From contig QCTE01000016.1 of assembly GCA_003211275.1 (NCBI GenBank), forward strand, positions 1 through 34,714: a stretch of 34,714 bases of DNA, in the 5' to 3' direction. Within the stretch, counting starts at the first letter, position 1, and each line of letters opens with the position of its first letter. Made by a program: the position numbers and the translations under genes. Positions 34,703 to 34,714 of this stretch are shown here, piece by piece. Source of the DNA: Synechococcus sp. AG-673-A03 (lineage in GTDB: Bacteria; Cyanobacteriota; Cyanobacteriia; PCC-6307; Cyanobiaceae). The notes beneath the pieces are model-generated. The model did not search any database. It saw only the letters and a list, made by a program, of their open reading frames with translations, and had not been told where the DNA came from.

Positions 34703-34714
34703 CCCAATCACCGT

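Overview
The window is a gene-dense, GC-rich stretch of a cyanobacterial chromosome. It is most probably from a marine picocyanobacterium of the Synechococcus type. The pointers are a high-light-inducible (Hli) protein, a DUF1651 protein (a family largely confined to marine Synechococcus and Prochlorococcus), a cyanobacterial group 2 style sigma factor, very short intergenic spaces, few Shine-Dalgarno sites, and many small lineage-type genes. No rRNA, CRISPR array, transposase or integrase was seen. One tRNA gene (Val, UAC) is present.

Layout. (1) 1-7 kb is mostly core genome: a minus-strand cluster (SprT-like protease, a 31-residue membrane peptide, a disordered basic protein, a DUF1269-type glycine-zipper membrane protein), then a small membrane-anchored protein with NAD-dependent DNA ligase (ligA), a DUF389 membrane protein and a TVP38/TMEM64 membrane protein. 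(2) 7.1-19 kb is the most unusual part. Two separate operons each consist of a periplasmic solute-binding lipoprotein whose stop codon overlaps, as ATGA, the start of an MscS-type mechanosensitive channel gene. The two operons are clearly paralogous. They flank a third, different MscS-family channel, a three-gene ABC-2 exporter and valS. No ABC importer permease or ATPase accompanies either binding protein. This suggests a binding-protein/mechanosensitive-channel system, perhaps for sensing or releasing osmolytes. (3) 19-21.8 kb holds a 2OG-Fe(II) dioxygenase-like gene, two unknown genes, a short-chain dehydrogenase and a Fur-family regulator.

(4) 21.8-25.6 kb is an accessory islet of small genes with loose spacing and AT-richer stretches. 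It contains the DUF1651 protein, several proteins of 35-90 residues, the Hli protein, a NadR/AAA_28-like P-loop kinase and several terminator-like hairpins. It ends at the 3' end of the tRNA-Val gene, the usual side for tRNA-directed integration, although no integrase or att repeat was found. (5) 25.7-34.7 kb returns to core genes: a DUF2227 membrane protein, mazG, an unannotated-looking 58-residue gene with a strong ribosome binding site, arfB, speE and speB (polyamine or guanidino metabolism, overlapping GTGA), a lone cyclic-nucleotide-binding domain, gcvT, aspS and an RNA polymerase sigma-70 factor.

Functionally, the window combines housekeeping (DNA ligation, Val and Asp tRNA charging, ribosome rescue, NTP sanitation, glycine cleavage) with envelope and stress functions (three MscS-family channels, an ABC-2 exporter, DUF389, TVP38, Hli, Fur-family regulator, sigma factor). 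All assignments come from reading motifs by eye. No database search was run.
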